From contig BCIM01000008.1 of the NCBI GenBank assembly GCA_039545315.1, positions 558,001 to 622,000 on the forward strand: a DNA stretch of 64,000 nucleotides, read 5' to 3'. The notes below the pieces were generated by a model that saw nothing but the letters and a program-made list of their open reading frames with translations, searched no databases and was not told where the DNA came from. The first letter of the stretch is position 1, and each line of letters begins with the position of its first letter. Source of the DNA: Kondoa malvinella. Its lineage: Eukaryota > Basidiomycota > Agaricostilbomycetes > Agaricostilbales > Kondoaceae. Of this stretch, positions 45,473 through 58,848 are shown in pieces. The position numbers and the translations under genes were made by a program.

Positions 45473-45900
45473 CAGTCATGCCATCACCAAACATTTGCCT
45501 GACCTGGTTGCGTCGACGAGCATCATACTGCTTGTGGGTGTTTCGTCGATGGTTCTCAGTCGATCACGGTCTATGGCGCTGGTTCTCGCATCCGCGTAGT
45601 ACTCTTCATTCTACAGCTAGCTGTCCGCTCTTGTTTGTTCATTTCGATGGGTCAATTCCGCTTTTCTATCGCTATCAATTATCATTGTCATGTTTCGCTT
45701 CTATCCTTGCTCTTCATCGATTCTTCGCTGACGACGTCAAGGATGACGACAAGATGACACCTGCTGATAGCTTCGGATTCCAATTGGAGATAGACCGGCA
45801 GCAACATTGGATGCTAACTTCGAAAGCTCTATCTTTGCTCATTAAGGGTTCATAAGGCCAAGCTAGCAAGTAGCCGGTGAGAAGCTGACTTCTAGAGGGC
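45473..45900 (+). repeat. Diverged tandem duplication, right copy
   Basis: Partner of 44430-44850; the 21-nt identical stretch lies at 45753-45773. Here the plus frame stays open (MTPADSFGFQLEIDRQQHW) to a TAA at 45853, so if either copy was ever coding, this is the less damaged one. Confidence 0.65.
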
Positions 45901-46136
45901 CATCACATGTAAAACCGAGCACCATCATTAGAGAAATCTGTCTTCCTTTGTTCGCGACGTTTGCCTTCGCCCGGATATTTGGCTGGGCAATTCCATCACA
46001 GCAGATACAGCGACCCTCTCGCTGAAACATTCAGCCAATCGACTGTATAGACTTTCTTGATAATATCAAGCTCGACTGTTCGCGTCAAAGTTGCATAGCC
46101 TCTCCTTCTGCAGCTCTGCTCGTGACTTAGCGCAAC

Positions 46137-48163
<2,027 letters not shown>

Positions 48164-48362
48164 AGCTACTGTATCACTTAGATTCGCTGGGACTCTATAT
48201 TCTGCCATTGTATTTTACACCACGCCTGAATTAATCGTGCCTCGTGCTGCTCTCTATCCACGATACCCGACTCGCGATTACCTCTATCCGGTGCTGGCCG
48301 TATATACCCCTTTGAAGCAGCTCTTAGATGGCTACAAGGCGGGAGTGAGCTTTCGCAAACAG

Positions 48363-50316
48363 ATGAATGCCGCACGTCGACCTGATGCGTGTTTATTTGG
48401 CGATAGCAACTTTCTAGGAGCGATCTCGGACGCAGGCGATTCGTTCAGGCAGTCGTTGGCCTCTTCATCTACAGCGAACCAAGCACCATCGGCAGCTCAG
48501 AGGAGAAGCAGCAATGCATCAATCAGGCCAGCGAACGGAACTGCTGTCGATATGGCAGCACGTTTGCAGAGAGGTCTGTCAGGTCTTGGAGCCGCAGCTA
48601 GTTCAGCTGCGACGTCCTTGAACAATCCTGGATCAAATTCCGTGACTGCTACGTCAAGAGAAGTCGCTCTGCCTCCGCCTCCAGAGCTCAATGGCGATGA
48701 GCTCCCAGATTACTCGCGAGCTGATCCGCGTTTGAGCAAATCAATCGAAGCTACGTCCATGCGAGAGCATGTCTATTCAAAGAAGGCGTTCGTCAAGCTA
48801 CTTTGACAGCACCGTCGCTTTGCTCATCTGCTCTGTGTCTGTACGTGTAGTATGGAGATGACGATTCGAGGGTGTGGAAAAGAAGCGCCTCATCCGCTGT
48901 TCGTGCAAGATATGGGCTCAAGAGTTGCAGGAAAGATCACACTCAGTCTCACCGAAAAGCCAGAACTCGTGACCGCTATCCGGGTCAAGCTAAAATGCGT
49001 CTTGACTACCCGATTCGAATCTACGGGTGGTACAGGACCGCGAGCAGCTCCGGCTGAAGAGCTTGTCATATGGGAAGAGGGTCAGACTGTCTTCCAGAGT
49101 TCATCCTTGGATGGCGAGCGACTGCATGGAATATCAGAGTATGAATACGCTATATCGATACCTACGCATATTCCAGACTACTCTGGATCCAACGGACGGG
49201 CAGTCCTTATGCCACCGAGCTACTCATCTGGAGGTATATCGCATGTTCCTGTAAGCATTTCCATGTGTATGGCTTGAAGTGATGGCTGATCAAAGCTAGG
49301 TCGCCGACGTGCGATATTACCTGAAAGCGACTCTCGCTCGACCCGGCCTATTCAGATCAAATGATCGCATTCTAGCACCAATAGTCTACATTCAGCGGGC
49401 ACCGGCGATAGATATATCTCATTTTACCAACACTTTGCAATCTGGAACCATGAATCCAGCAGAGTGGGAAGGGGTCAAGCAGCAAGTGCAAGTCCAAAAA
49501 GGCATCTTTAAGAAATCACAAGGGTCATATGAAGGTACATTGGATTGCAACTTGCTCCTTAGTCGAGCTTACGGAAATTTGTCATCCAGCTGTCGCTCTA
49601 CTTCCCAAGCCAGCCAAATTCGATCGCTATTCATCAATACCTATCGCGCTCAAAGTCAGAGCATCCGACACCGACGCAACAGGCAAATTCCCGCCTGACC
49701 AAATCTATGTGGGCCTGGTACAACGGCTGGTGTTCACCATTGGAGGCCGTGCTGCATCTTTTGAAACGTTCGTTACTTCTTTATCGAGCATGCCGGTTTT
49801 GACGAGCGCAGCAGAGGCGTAGCAGCAGGCAAATTTACGGTTGAAGGCAGCGGTAAAGGGACAACAGAAGAACGTGAAGATGGCCTGAATTGGTGCAAAC
49901 GCTTCAACGGCTCGATAGTTATAAAGGTGAGAGCGCTGATCCAACTCTTTGCTCAAACTTGACTGTGTATTGTCAGACACCGATCTCGCCTACTTTTCTT
50001 TGCCCAAACCTCTATGTCTCATATTGCGTCTTTATCCGAATAGCGAATCCTGGAGGAGAGCTTCGGTTACGGGTCGGTCCTGATCCTGAACGTGTCGAGT
50101 CGAGCTGACGTTGCCTCTCAGTTACCGGTCGAAATCAGACCAGGCGAACCCAAGATTATCAAGGCTCCGAGCGCTGCCGGAGACAGTAGCACTTCAGCCG
50201 GACCATCTTCAGAACGATCGCGGCCGGTATCTGGCGTGCAACAGGCTTATGATCTACCTCCAAGCTACTTTGACGTTGCTGGCAACAGTTCAGAACGTCG
50301 TAACGAGAAGAGTTGA
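48363..50316 (+). CDS. Arrestin-related trafficking adaptor with C-terminal PPSY motif
   Basis: Alpha-arrestin-like adaptor; family members recruit a Rsp5/Nedd4 ubiquitin ligase to plasma-membrane transporters. First in-frame ATG at 48363 (MNAARRPDACLFGDSNFLGA). A Ser/Ala-rich N-terminus contains LPPPPELNGDELPDYSR. After an intron the arrestin fold begins: MTIRGCGKEAPHPLF, RVAGKITLSLTEKPELVTAI, RVKLKCVLTTRF, ELVIWEEGQTVFQSS and GISEYEYAISIPTHIPDYSG. SYSSGGISHVP then VADVRYYLKATLARPG closes the N-lobe. The C-lobe includes VELTEICHPAVALLPKPAKF, SIPIALKVRASD and PPDQIYVGLVQRLVFTIGGR. The tail has LPVEIRPGEPKIIKAPSA and ends AYDLPPSYFDVAGNSSERRN. PPSY is a WW-domain (PPxY) ligand. About six introns. 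Confidence 0.85.
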
Positions 50317-50371
50317 CATGTAGATAGAAGTCAAGCCTTGTATTATACATTGTCGTGTAACAAATGTAACA

Positions 50372-53169
50372 TTAGCCCATCGTGTATCCATCACGATCGC
50401 CCGAGTTGGTGTACGAGTTGCTCTTGTGTTTGGGCGTAAACTCGAATTGGTCGTCCCGGCCCAAGAACATCTCAGTCAGCTTGATCCAGTCGGTAGGCTG
50501 GTCGCTGGCGAGCAGTGTTTCCAGATCGTTGCGACCGCGGTATGGCATACTGCATAGCCCTTAGAGATTGTAAGCAGAATGACTGAAGCTCACGGTCTGT
50601 CAGTCATCGTGACTGGCATATGCTCGAGAATGCCAATTGGAATATAGCGATGTTGAAAGCTCAAAGCTTCGCACATGAATCGCCTCGTGGTTGCGATACC
50701 AGACGAATCCGCCCCCCTGCATTAGGTTAGAAGAAGGCATTGCGGATGGACCTGTGAGTGACTCACCAATGCTCGACACCCTTCCTCGCCAAAGACGCAA
50801 TACCATCTAAACGCTCACGAGCAGAGATGTCCCAATTGCGACGCTCTTTCAGCTCAGTGAAGATCCAAGGCTTGATAAGGGCACCTCGGGCGACCATGAT
50901 AGCATCGACGCCGCTTTTCTCGATCGTATCCCAGTAGCTACGGAAACATGAGCTTTGACATAGTCCGACGACTCAATGGCGGCTTACATCCCCTGATCGT
51001 AAGCATCGCCGTTGCCGAGAAGAGGCATTCGTTGTACTGCTCATAATCAGGCCGGACACCTGAAATCTTGCATAACACTTACAATCATTCTCCTCCTCTG
51101 TCAGTCGTAGAGCCTTGACACAGCTCGCGATATACTCATAGTCCGCTTGTCTAGTGTATCGCTGGTTTCTCGATCTACCATGCAGCTAATTGACATGTCA
51201 GACAGCTATATGCGGAAAAAAGGAAGAAACTCACAGTAGCAGCACCAACTCCCCATTCTTTCGATAGTCGAGGTATAAGCTTGTGCGCTACTGGATTATT
51301 GTCCCTGACGCCCATTCGTAGCTTGACAGTCAAGGGAGTCCCGCCGATAACTTGATTGAGACCAGCCAAGCTGTTGCCTAATTTGTTGGCGTGATCTAGA
51401 AGAGCTGATCCGGCGCCTTTGTTGAACTAGATGCTTGTCTGAATTCGACTTTGATTTTATCTGTAAAGAAGCTCACGACAAGATCGATAGGACAACCACA
51501 GTTGATGTCGATAAAGTCCACATCAGGGCATGCACCAAGCACAGCTTCCGCAGCGGGTATGAGCTGATGAGGTCTTGATCCACAGAGTTGGACGCCTATC
51601 ACAATGTCAGCCCATGCGGCTGATCCGGCAAAAGAGACATACCATAAGTCTTTTCGGACGGATGTCTGCGGACTAATGACCACTCCGAAGGGTTGCCAGT
51701 GATGAATTCTGAAGCGACGGCCATTCTGCCCTACATTCAGTCTGCATCTTCTTGGATAGAAGGACGGCTCACTCTGAGCACGTAACGTCTGCTCCGTAAT
51801 CCACACAAAGACGACGGAAAGGCAGGTTGCCTGTTGTAGTCAATGGAGCGAGGTAGAGCTTGTCCCTGAAATCTAGGCGCTTCTTTTCGCGAGGTGCAAT
51901 GATCCGATCAGGTTTGGCAGAGTTCTTGATGGTGTCGTCTGTTGTACCCTCTTCGACCGCTTCTACTTTCTCGACCGAGGTGGTAGTATCTACTTTGCTG
52001 TCTATTTGAGTAGTCTCTTCTTTCAGGCCCATGATTGATGGGTGCATCACGATCTCATCTTCCGCTTCAGTCGGTTCGTCTTCGGGTTTTGTCGAAGCAT
52101 TCTCTACTTGCGCTGAGTCATCCTTTGATAGCTCCGCGTCGGCTTTGCCTGCAGCATCTTGTGCAGGCTTTGATTCGCCCTCCTTCTTTTCTTCCCCTCT
52201 ATCAGACTTGCCCTGCTTCCCACCTCTCCTACTGCCTCTTCCACCTCTCTTACCACCTCTGCCTCTTCCAGAAGATCCATAGTCTTCTGCCTTCTGCCAA
52301 GTTTCACCAATACCTTCAAAATATGCAACAGAAAGAGGATAGGCTTCGGCTCTTTTGCCTCTATAATGCCTTTGCTGCAGCGTAGGGACGACATTCAATT
52401 CTCCTTTGGTAGTATAGATCATAGTTCGTAAGTCTTGGATTGACATAGCATCCACTTGGGTCTGATCGCCATGAAGGACAGTCAAGCAAGTTTGACGCAT
52501 TTTGGGTTCGTCGAATGCAAGTTGGGCATTTGTACCTAGTGCGCCGGAGCCTTCTTCGACTGTGAGGATGTGGGAAGAGAGATGACGGCATTTGAAACCT
52601 TGTGGACAAAGGCCTAGAGCTGCGAAAGCTGGACAAGAGGGAGTATAATGCGAAATGTCTGTTTGGCTTGAGCTGTAATTGTCTAGCTGCTCTTCTGTCG
52701 GTATAGTGATGTCGGCTTCCTTGGTCGCTAAGTAGGCTTTTAGATCATGCGAGAGCTTGCATCTGCATACACGTTATGAGAACTCGCCTCAAAAGAAGTC
52801 GAGGCAGACTGACCCTCTAGGTTCATCGACTTTGACGCAGTCTCTGCCTCTGGCGGTATTCTGACACAGGCCATCACTGCCCTTCAATCCTTCGCCCTTG
52901 TTCTTCTTGCGCTTCGCCTTTTCCTTGCGAGTTTCCTTTGCTTCACCTCGATGATCCGTTTTCTGCTTTTTCGCAGGTCTTCCTTCAGCTTCATCGTCCA
53001 GAGCAGGCCCTGTAGCGGCCTCAGCTGCATCATCTTGTGTTGCGATTGGCGCGTTCTTTAAAGCTGCCTTGCGCTCTTTGCCGGAATTGACAGTGTCCCA
53101 CAAAACATACTGCGAGGCTATAGGAGCAATATTGGCCTGCTCAGCCCAGTAAGGCTTCTCTGCTGTCAT
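50372..53169 (-). CDS. DUS3: tRNA-dihydrouridine synthase 3 (DUS3, CCCH zinc finger plus TIM barrel)
   Basis: FMN-dependent enzyme that reduces uridine 47 in the tRNA variable loop. ATG at 53169 ([20 protein letters not shown]). A Lys/Glu-rich region ([20 protein letters not shown]) precedes two CCCH-type fingers ([19 protein letters not shown] and [21 protein letters not shown]). A low-complexity [11 protein letters not shown]/acidic insert follows, then the Dus domain: [71 protein letters not shown] (catalytic Cys), [63 protein letters not shown] and [20 protein letters not shown]. The C-terminus reads [20 protein letters not shown] to MG, stop at 50372. The tail-to-tail gap with the arrestin gene is 55 bp. 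About ten introns. Confidence 0.95.
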
Positions 53170-53371
53170 GCCCGATTCCTTTATCAGGAGACAGGGAAGT
53201 CGAAAATCGTAGTCAAAGATTGACGAGTTGCTGCGTTCAAAGCAGAGACCGATATGCTTTATCATTCTCTATATGCAAGACAGATCTATAGCCCGTCTAT
53301 TAAAGTGCCCCTCTTCATCTATCTTACAATGCCAAATCTGAACAAATAAGGATAAACCCACACCGCCTCCT

Positions 53372-55110
53372 TCATTCCATCCTCTTATCCTCTGACGGAC
53401 TCCCATTCTCTCCATCATCCTCAACATCCGAACTCTCCCTAGAACTCTCCATCCTAACCGTACCCGTACTCGCGACCGAGCTACAATCGCTTCTTGGCCC
53501 AACTGTGCTGCTTCCGCTTTCCGAAGTCGAACTCGTCATTCCATTGCTGTACGACCGCATATGACCCAAAGCAGGCGAAGGGCGAAAAGGTTTCTTGGCT
53601 GGTGTAGTGTTCTGCGAGTCGGTTGGAGGTTTCTGTTGAGCGTCCTTGAAATACAGGAGCAAACCATCGGCGTAGCGCTGCATTTCTTCAAGAGGGACGA
53701 CGAGCGAAAAGTCGTTCAAGAGTAAGAATTGTAATTCGAGTTGGTTCAGTTCGTGCAATGGCAGACCACCAACTTTGGCATATCGCGAGTTGGTATAAAA
53801 GACATCCGAGAAGAATTTCGATGCGACAGTGACGCCTGCAATGAGAAGTCGGTGAATGTTGAAAGCGTCTACGGCGAATATGCGAGGTGCGTGTCGAGGT
53901 CTTGAAGGAGTCGACTCGGGCGTGGTGAAGAGCATACCGCAGGCCGCTTTCTGAGTCATTTGCGCCATGCGATCAAAGTAAACCAGAAGGGCGATAAAGA
54001 CTTCGTTCGTTGTCGGACAATCTGTAAACTTGTTAGATTGTGTTTTGAGTAAACTGATGGGAACCAACATTTCAGGATGCGCAAAAGGTATTGTTCTATC
54101 GCAATGCCAGGCACATTTCGCGCATGAAAGCATAGTGTCCCGCTCGAGCTCTTCAATGCTGATTTACTTGCCGTGAGGACAGCTGAATCTCGATAGCCTT
54201 TGGAAGTAGAGGGCATGGGCTGATATAAGGTGAAAGGTGTGGGCGGAGCGCTGGTCATGTCGGTATCGCCATCTCCATCTTTGGCTGCCTGTGACGAAAA
54301 GTAGTCTTCTGCATGCGCAGCGGCGGTCTCATTGATATCGAAAGGCGTCATAAACGGTGTTGAGCGCGCAAGTGTATTTTCCGCCGTGTCTGGCAGAACG
54401 CCAGAGCCACTTGACACTTGATTGGATTGAGGTGAAGAGGTCGAAGGAAAGGAAAAAGTAGTCTGCCCTGCTGGCCTGAGGTGTTCGTTGGCTGATGCTA
54501 TCTGTTGCAGGAGCTCGGCGAGCAGATGCAGCAGATGAGCGGTGGGATATGATGCTAGATCGACATGCGGTCGGTTTGCCTCTTCTGGACTTGATGAAGT
54601 GCTAGTACTCGGTACGGCAGGGCTGAACGAATCTTTCTGCATCCTTTTTGGTCGCCTAGAATCCTGCGGTAGTTCACTTTGATCATAAGAAATAGCCGAG
54701 CTTCGCCTGCTGCTTTTTTGTCTCGTTCTCGCTGATGTGTTGGACGTAGATGCAGCCGCAGACGTTTCCAAATCAGACACTAGCGAAGAAGCAGAAGCTT
54801 GTTTTGCAATGTTGCTACCGTCGCCTTCCGACGTTGCAGGCGACACAACACCTTCGCCGCTCAGCGTTAACGAGTTGGCCAGCCCATTGCTGCGCGCAGA
54901 AGATTGCGAAGAGGAAGGACTTGACAAATCCGACTCTTCGCTCGACGAACTGGACGACCCATCTTCGTTCAAGCTCTCATCCGTTTCGGCCCCGCTCTCC
55001 AGATCTTGACCACTCTCTCGCTGCCTCTGCCTGCGTGGCTTGCTCTTCTTTGACATGGCTGCAGTCGAACGTGGCGGCGAAACATTCCTCGCTTGAAATT
55101 GCACAGACAT
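53372..55110 (-). CDS. Pho80/PCL-type cyclin with long disordered N-terminus
   Basis: Cyclin partner of a Pho85-type kinase. ATG at 55110 (MSVQFQARNVSPPRSTAAMS). About 200 residues of Ser-rich acidic sequence precede YPTAHLLHLLAELLQQIASA. After another disordered stretch and one intron whose edges I could not fix (around 54110-54170), the cyclin box reads FAHPEMLVPISLLKTQSNKF, CPTTNEVFIALLVYFDRMAQ, FAVDAFNIHRLLIAGVTVAS, KFFSDVFYTNSRYAKVGGLP and LHELNQLELQFLLLNDFSLV, the full set of PHO80-like cyclin motifs. The C-terminal tail is Ser-rich and ends EDKRME at 53372. TPTPF-like and SP sites in the disordered parts could be kinase targets (inference). The gene has few introns, unlike its neighbours. 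Confidence 0.9.
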
Positions 55111-55497
55111 GACAGCGCCGTTCTACGCCAACAGGTCTCGAAAGGGGTATCACTCTAAGATCTCGTTGAGCTAGCTTGCTGTTGCATTGTGTTCAGTTTC
55201 CTTCACTCGAGCGTTCGACGTCAACAGCGCTGAAAGAAGTCAGAAGACGGTCCCGGCACGTGCCAGGACGACGTGGAGGGCTGTTCGATCAGTTCCTGAA
55301 GATCCGCATTGCAACTCTACCTTGGCTCTACAGGCCATAGTCTCTGCTTGCAGCCCCTCTCGTGCAGACATTATACATTGCCGTATCTATGCTTCAACTC
55401 CGACACCATCACAGACCTGTGCAGCAGCGACATGTCGTGATCTTTCGCAACTTCTTTCACAAAGTCTGCCAGCGCTGTTCCAGGTAGCATGGCGAGG
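55111..55497. other. Gap upstream of the cyclin gene
   Basis: 387 bp between two minus-strand genes: promoter of the cyclin and 3' flank of the next gene. A plus-strand open frame covers much of it without any domain. Nothing else was seen. Confidence 0.45.
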
Positions 55498-57390
55498 TCA
55501 ATGAGCTATTGGACGATCAGCATAGTAATCGGACAGATCTGAAAGACATGCCATAGGCTCGGAAATGACACCAGCATTCTCGAAAGCTTCCGCGTGACAA
55601 CCCAGGCCCGCAAACAGGTCGTCCATGAAGGAGCACAACGAAGTATTGTTGGGCGGGTCGAGCAAAGGAGGCGCTTCTTCACCGAGTAGAGGTCCTTCGA
55701 ATGGGCCAGGTGGGCATGCGAAGCCTTCATCCGGATAAGAGTCCATTTCTGGGATCTTTGGGGGAGGGCTCTGAGTCATTGGCGCTGGTCGGATGCGACT
55801 CAAGAAGTCATCTTGACCTTCAGTGAGAATGGAGCCAAACAGCAGAGGATCAAAGGTAGTCAGATCCAAGGATGTAACGCCCTGATGCTGGAAGCGGATG
55901 TACTGCATGGACCAAGATATCAAACTAAACTATTGTTCCTGGGGAAAAACACATACGATATCGTAGGCCTTCAAAGCAGGCCACAAAGTCTCTGAGTACA
56001 TTTCGGTCACGAGACTGAAATGCTTCCTGAAGCGCTTCGCCACACGAGCGTCGCGCTCTTCCATACACTAGAGCAGCACATCAGAAGCGTATATACTAGT
56101 ATAGACGAGGACTGACGATGAGTAGACTACTCGTGGCGACCACAAATCCGTGAAAGCTCAGATTAATGTCTTCAGGATGGACTCTGGACAGGGTGAGAGA
56201 TGTTGACATCAATTCAGACTGGTAGCTCACCCTTCACAAGACTCTGTCATCGACACAAGCATCACAATCAGTCGAGTGGTGTTTGATGAGAGTAAACCCT
56301 TACCTCCAGCGCGCATCTCGTCAGCCCATAGAATCAATGATTCATATCGCCAGACTTCAGCTTGGAAAGGTCGACTATTATGAAAAGCATGCTGAATCTT
56401 ATTGTCCGATACAGGTCGAAGATGCTTCGGTGATTCATCTTCGTGAAACTCAGTAGGCGTTTCGAAATTCCCATCCATCTGCGAAAAGTTGGGAGGCCCC
56501 TTGTCAGGCTCTTGAGTAGCGCTACCTACATTGTCCTGGTCGATCATGCCTAGGCTAACCTGCTCATCCTTTGACTCTTTGATCGGTGAATCGGATAGCG
56601 GCCCATCTTCAATCGTTTGACAGTCTTTCGGAGCACCATCAAGCGATGGAGAATCGGAGCTATCACCCATATCGACGACCGTGTCCTCTTGCGCATCTGA
56701 ACCTCTGGTGGAAGCTGAGCTGGCCCCATCGCTGTTGTCAGATTGGGCAGGTGAGCCAGCGAAAGCATCTTCGGAAGGTTTGATAGGTAGCTCATGCAGA
56801 TGAGGCATGTTCACATCGAATGCTACATGTAGATGAGAATGATCGGAATGGTCGAAAGCCGATTTAGGCATTTCCTTCGAAAGTCGACGGGGTATGAAGT
56901 CTTCGTTAGAGAGAGAGGAGCGCTTGGAGCTGTCCGATCCTGAAGCTCGTTTAAGCAACAGCAATTCGTGGCGATTTGCGATCTGGGCGCGTTCTTCTTT
57001 GATGAGGTCTACTTCGGAATCGAGGATCTCTTTCTCGTTGTTACGTAGGCGTCCTTCAATATCCATAAGATTGTTGAATTCCCTGTTGAGTAAATTAGGC
57101 TCAGCATTAGAGCAGAAGAAGGCTTCTCACGCGTTCGTCTCTTCGTCTTCTTTCCTCATTTCGGCGTAAGCGCTGCTCTATCTTAGCAAGAGGATAGACC
57201 AGAAGCGAAGAACATACTCTTCTTGCGATTTGGCCAAGTCGTCGCTATAAGGAGTAAGAATGGAAGAAGAGACAGGTAGTCATGCTTACAGAACTAGCTC
57301 TTCCTCTTCAATCTCGGTTATTCGACCTGTCTCTTCGGATTCAATATTGAATTGGTCAGGTACCATGTCGAATAGAGCAGTACGATACAT
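55498..57390 (-). CDS. Hypothetical protein with N-terminal coiled coil and acidic middle
   Basis: Family not recognised. A possible start is the ATG at 57390 (MYRTALFDMVPDQFNIESEE, then TGRITEIEEEELVL). Short exons give a charged helical stretch (QRLRRNEERRRRDE, MDIEGRLRNNEKEILDSEVD, LIKEERAQIANRHELLLLKR), a likely coiled coil. A long Ser/Asp-rich region follows, then SRPFQAEVWRYESLILWADE MRAGG. Later exons include EDINLSFHGFVVATSSLLI, MEERDARVAKRFRKHFSLVT and EMYSETLWPALKAYDI. The last exon has DLTTFDPLLFGSILTEGQDD, FMDDLFAGLGCHAEAFENAG and ends DRPIAH, stop at 55498. No TM or catalytic motif. About seven introns. Confidence 0.6.
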
Positions 57391-57620
57391 TCTGAAAGTG
57401 TTGTTGGGGAGGGAGGAAGAGAACAAAAGAATTCCGGCTCAGGCAACACAAAGGGAAGAGAAGACCATTAGTGAGGACGATGGATGTTAGCTGTCCTAGC
57501 TGGCTTGACGTAAGTGCAATGCAAGCATATACAGTTCTAGCTGCCTCACAAATCAGCATCTTCCCATCATATTTGGAACAGCCTAACTCACCGTTTTCTC
57601 TGCCTGGCAGCCTTATATCC

Positions 57621-58517
57621 TCATCGCCTACTCCTTAACCAGCTGAACATAGCGCTTCCCGCAACACCCAAACAGACACCAGCAACACCGACCCAAAGAC
57701 TGGCAATATGCGGATCCGCTCCCTTTTCCGCAACGGGACACCTGACTCTCCTCCACCATTCACCAGTCACATCCGCAAAACCTAGCGCTACATCGTCCTC
57801 CCAGCCTTCCAACACTTTTGTTCTCATTTCCGCCGTCATGATGCTCAATTCGCCCAAGGACCACTTATCGCTCACTCGCTTCATATACTCCATCCTCCTC
57901 GGTGACTGATCCTGATCCGGTGCAATCTCCCTCAACTGACTTCTGAGCAGCCCGACATTTTCTATAGAAGCAGCAATGTTGCTTGGTAGACTGGATTCGA
58001 TTTTCCTTCGTATCCGGTTCGCAATGCGTGGACCTTTCCCATTAGTGCTGACGAGGATCTGAAGCGGACCGCGCTTGATGACTGAACCAAAGTAGAAATC
58101 GCATAGAGGTGGTACGTCGGCTACGTTGACCACAATGCGAAGCTTCTTGCATATCGAATGAATATGTTCCGATAGCTTTGCGTCGTCTGTTGCAGTCAGA
58201 ACGAGATCAGGTAGTTTATCGCTTGAAGAAGGCAAATCTAGGTCTCGGTCGAAATTACGGTCTATATGCTTGATGCCGTATAGTTTCACTTGTTCAGGAT
58301 CATAGAGACGATATTTGCATTCATCGTTGAGGCCTGAAGTAGGGCAAACGAGCGTAATATGCGGATAACGAGTCTTACTGTTGAAGCCAGCGAGAAGAGA
58401 TCGAATACGGTCTGCTGCTACATTCCCGCCGCCTACGAGCAGCACTTCACTCTTGTTCAGCTGCCAGGCTAACAGCAGAGAGCCGTCGGTAGATATCTGT
58501 GGGTATTCTTCTGTCAT
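57621..58517 (-). CDS. MET8: Met8-type siroheme synthase (precorrin-2 dehydrogenase/ferrochelatase)
   Basis: Bifunctional enzyme that oxidises precorrin-2 to sirohydrochlorin and inserts iron to make siroheme, the cofactor of sulfite and nitrite reductases. Single open frame of 298 codons, unusual in this intron-rich region; ATG at 58517. The N-terminus reads SLLLAWQLNKSEVLLVGGGN, VAADRIRSLL (NAD-binding GGGxVA motif), then ITLVCPTSGL, PDLVLTATDDAKLSEHIHSI, VNVADVPPLCDFYFGSVIKR (with the catalytic Asp) and GPLQILVSTNGKGPRIANRI RRKIE. The C-terminal helical domain follows. The last ~25 residues form a hydrophobic helix (LWVGVAGVCLGVAGSAMFSW) ending in LRSRR, a predicted membrane anchor absent from yeast Met8 as I remember it. 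Confidence 0.94.
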   Translation of the reverse strand: MTEEYPQISTDGSLLLAWQLNKSEVLLVGGGNVAADRIRSLLAGFNSKTRYPHITLVCPTSGLNDECKYRLYDPEQVKLYGIKHIDRNFDRDLDLPSSSDKLPDLVLTATDDAKLSEHIHSICKKLRIVVNVADVPPLCDFYFGSVIKRGPLQILVSTNGKGPRIANRIRRKIESSLPSNIAASIENVGLLRSQLREIAPDQDQSPRRMEYMKRVSDKWSLGELSIMTAEMRTKVLEGWEDDVALGFADVTGEWWRRVRCPVAEKGADPHIASLWVGVAGVCLGVAGSAMFSWLRSRR

Positions 58518-58848
58518 GCCGAGTCGACGTTTGGTGATAAGCTAATTCGAGGCCTTATCATTGGGTGTCTGTCTCATCCTTTATCATCGTTGCTATTGCG
58601 CGGCCGGTACCTAAGGTACCTATTTCATTGAAGCTGCCACCCCATAAAGACGCAGTAATCAAAGCTTGAAGCAAGTTGTAGAGCGAGTCAAAGCAAACCC
58701 CGAGTCAGTCGCCTACAGCGAGGGAAGAAAGAGGATGACAAGAAGAAGAGCGACAGAGCAGAGCAGAAGAGATGAACTATTTCCTGTGATGGCGGATTGC
58801 ACAATTCTGTAATCTTCCGAATCGTGCATTGCATACACTCAACCCTCC
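58518..58848. other. MET8 upstream region with GGTACC direct repeat
   Basis: 331 bp between the MET8 start and the proteasome gene 3' end. It contains GGTACCTAA followed directly by GGTACCTAT (58606-58623), a 9-bp direct repeat made of two GGTACC palindromes, about 90 bp upstream of the MET8 ATG. It could be a regulator site, but nothing ties it to a known factor. Confidence 0.35.

Larger units (their letters stand above)
44205..46136. other. Gene-poor interval with a diverged tandem duplication
   Basis: 1.9 kb between L14 and the CaM kinase. The main content is the tandem pair listed separately (44430-44850 and 45473-45900). The longest open frames are plus 45286-45855 (189 codons, Cys/Trp/Arg-rich, no domain) and minus 44724-45086. 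I cannot support either as a gene. The right end must hold the kinase promoter. Confidence 0.5.

Noticed and set aside
45286..45855. 189-codon plus-strand frame
   Set aside because: Composition is rich in Cys, Trp, Arg and Ser without a motif, the start is not supported, and the frame is broken in the tandem partner.
48237..48362. Longer N-terminus of the arrestin gene from a GTG
   Set aside because: A GTG start is not credible in a eukaryote; the first in-frame ATG is at 48363, though an upstream exon cannot be excluded.
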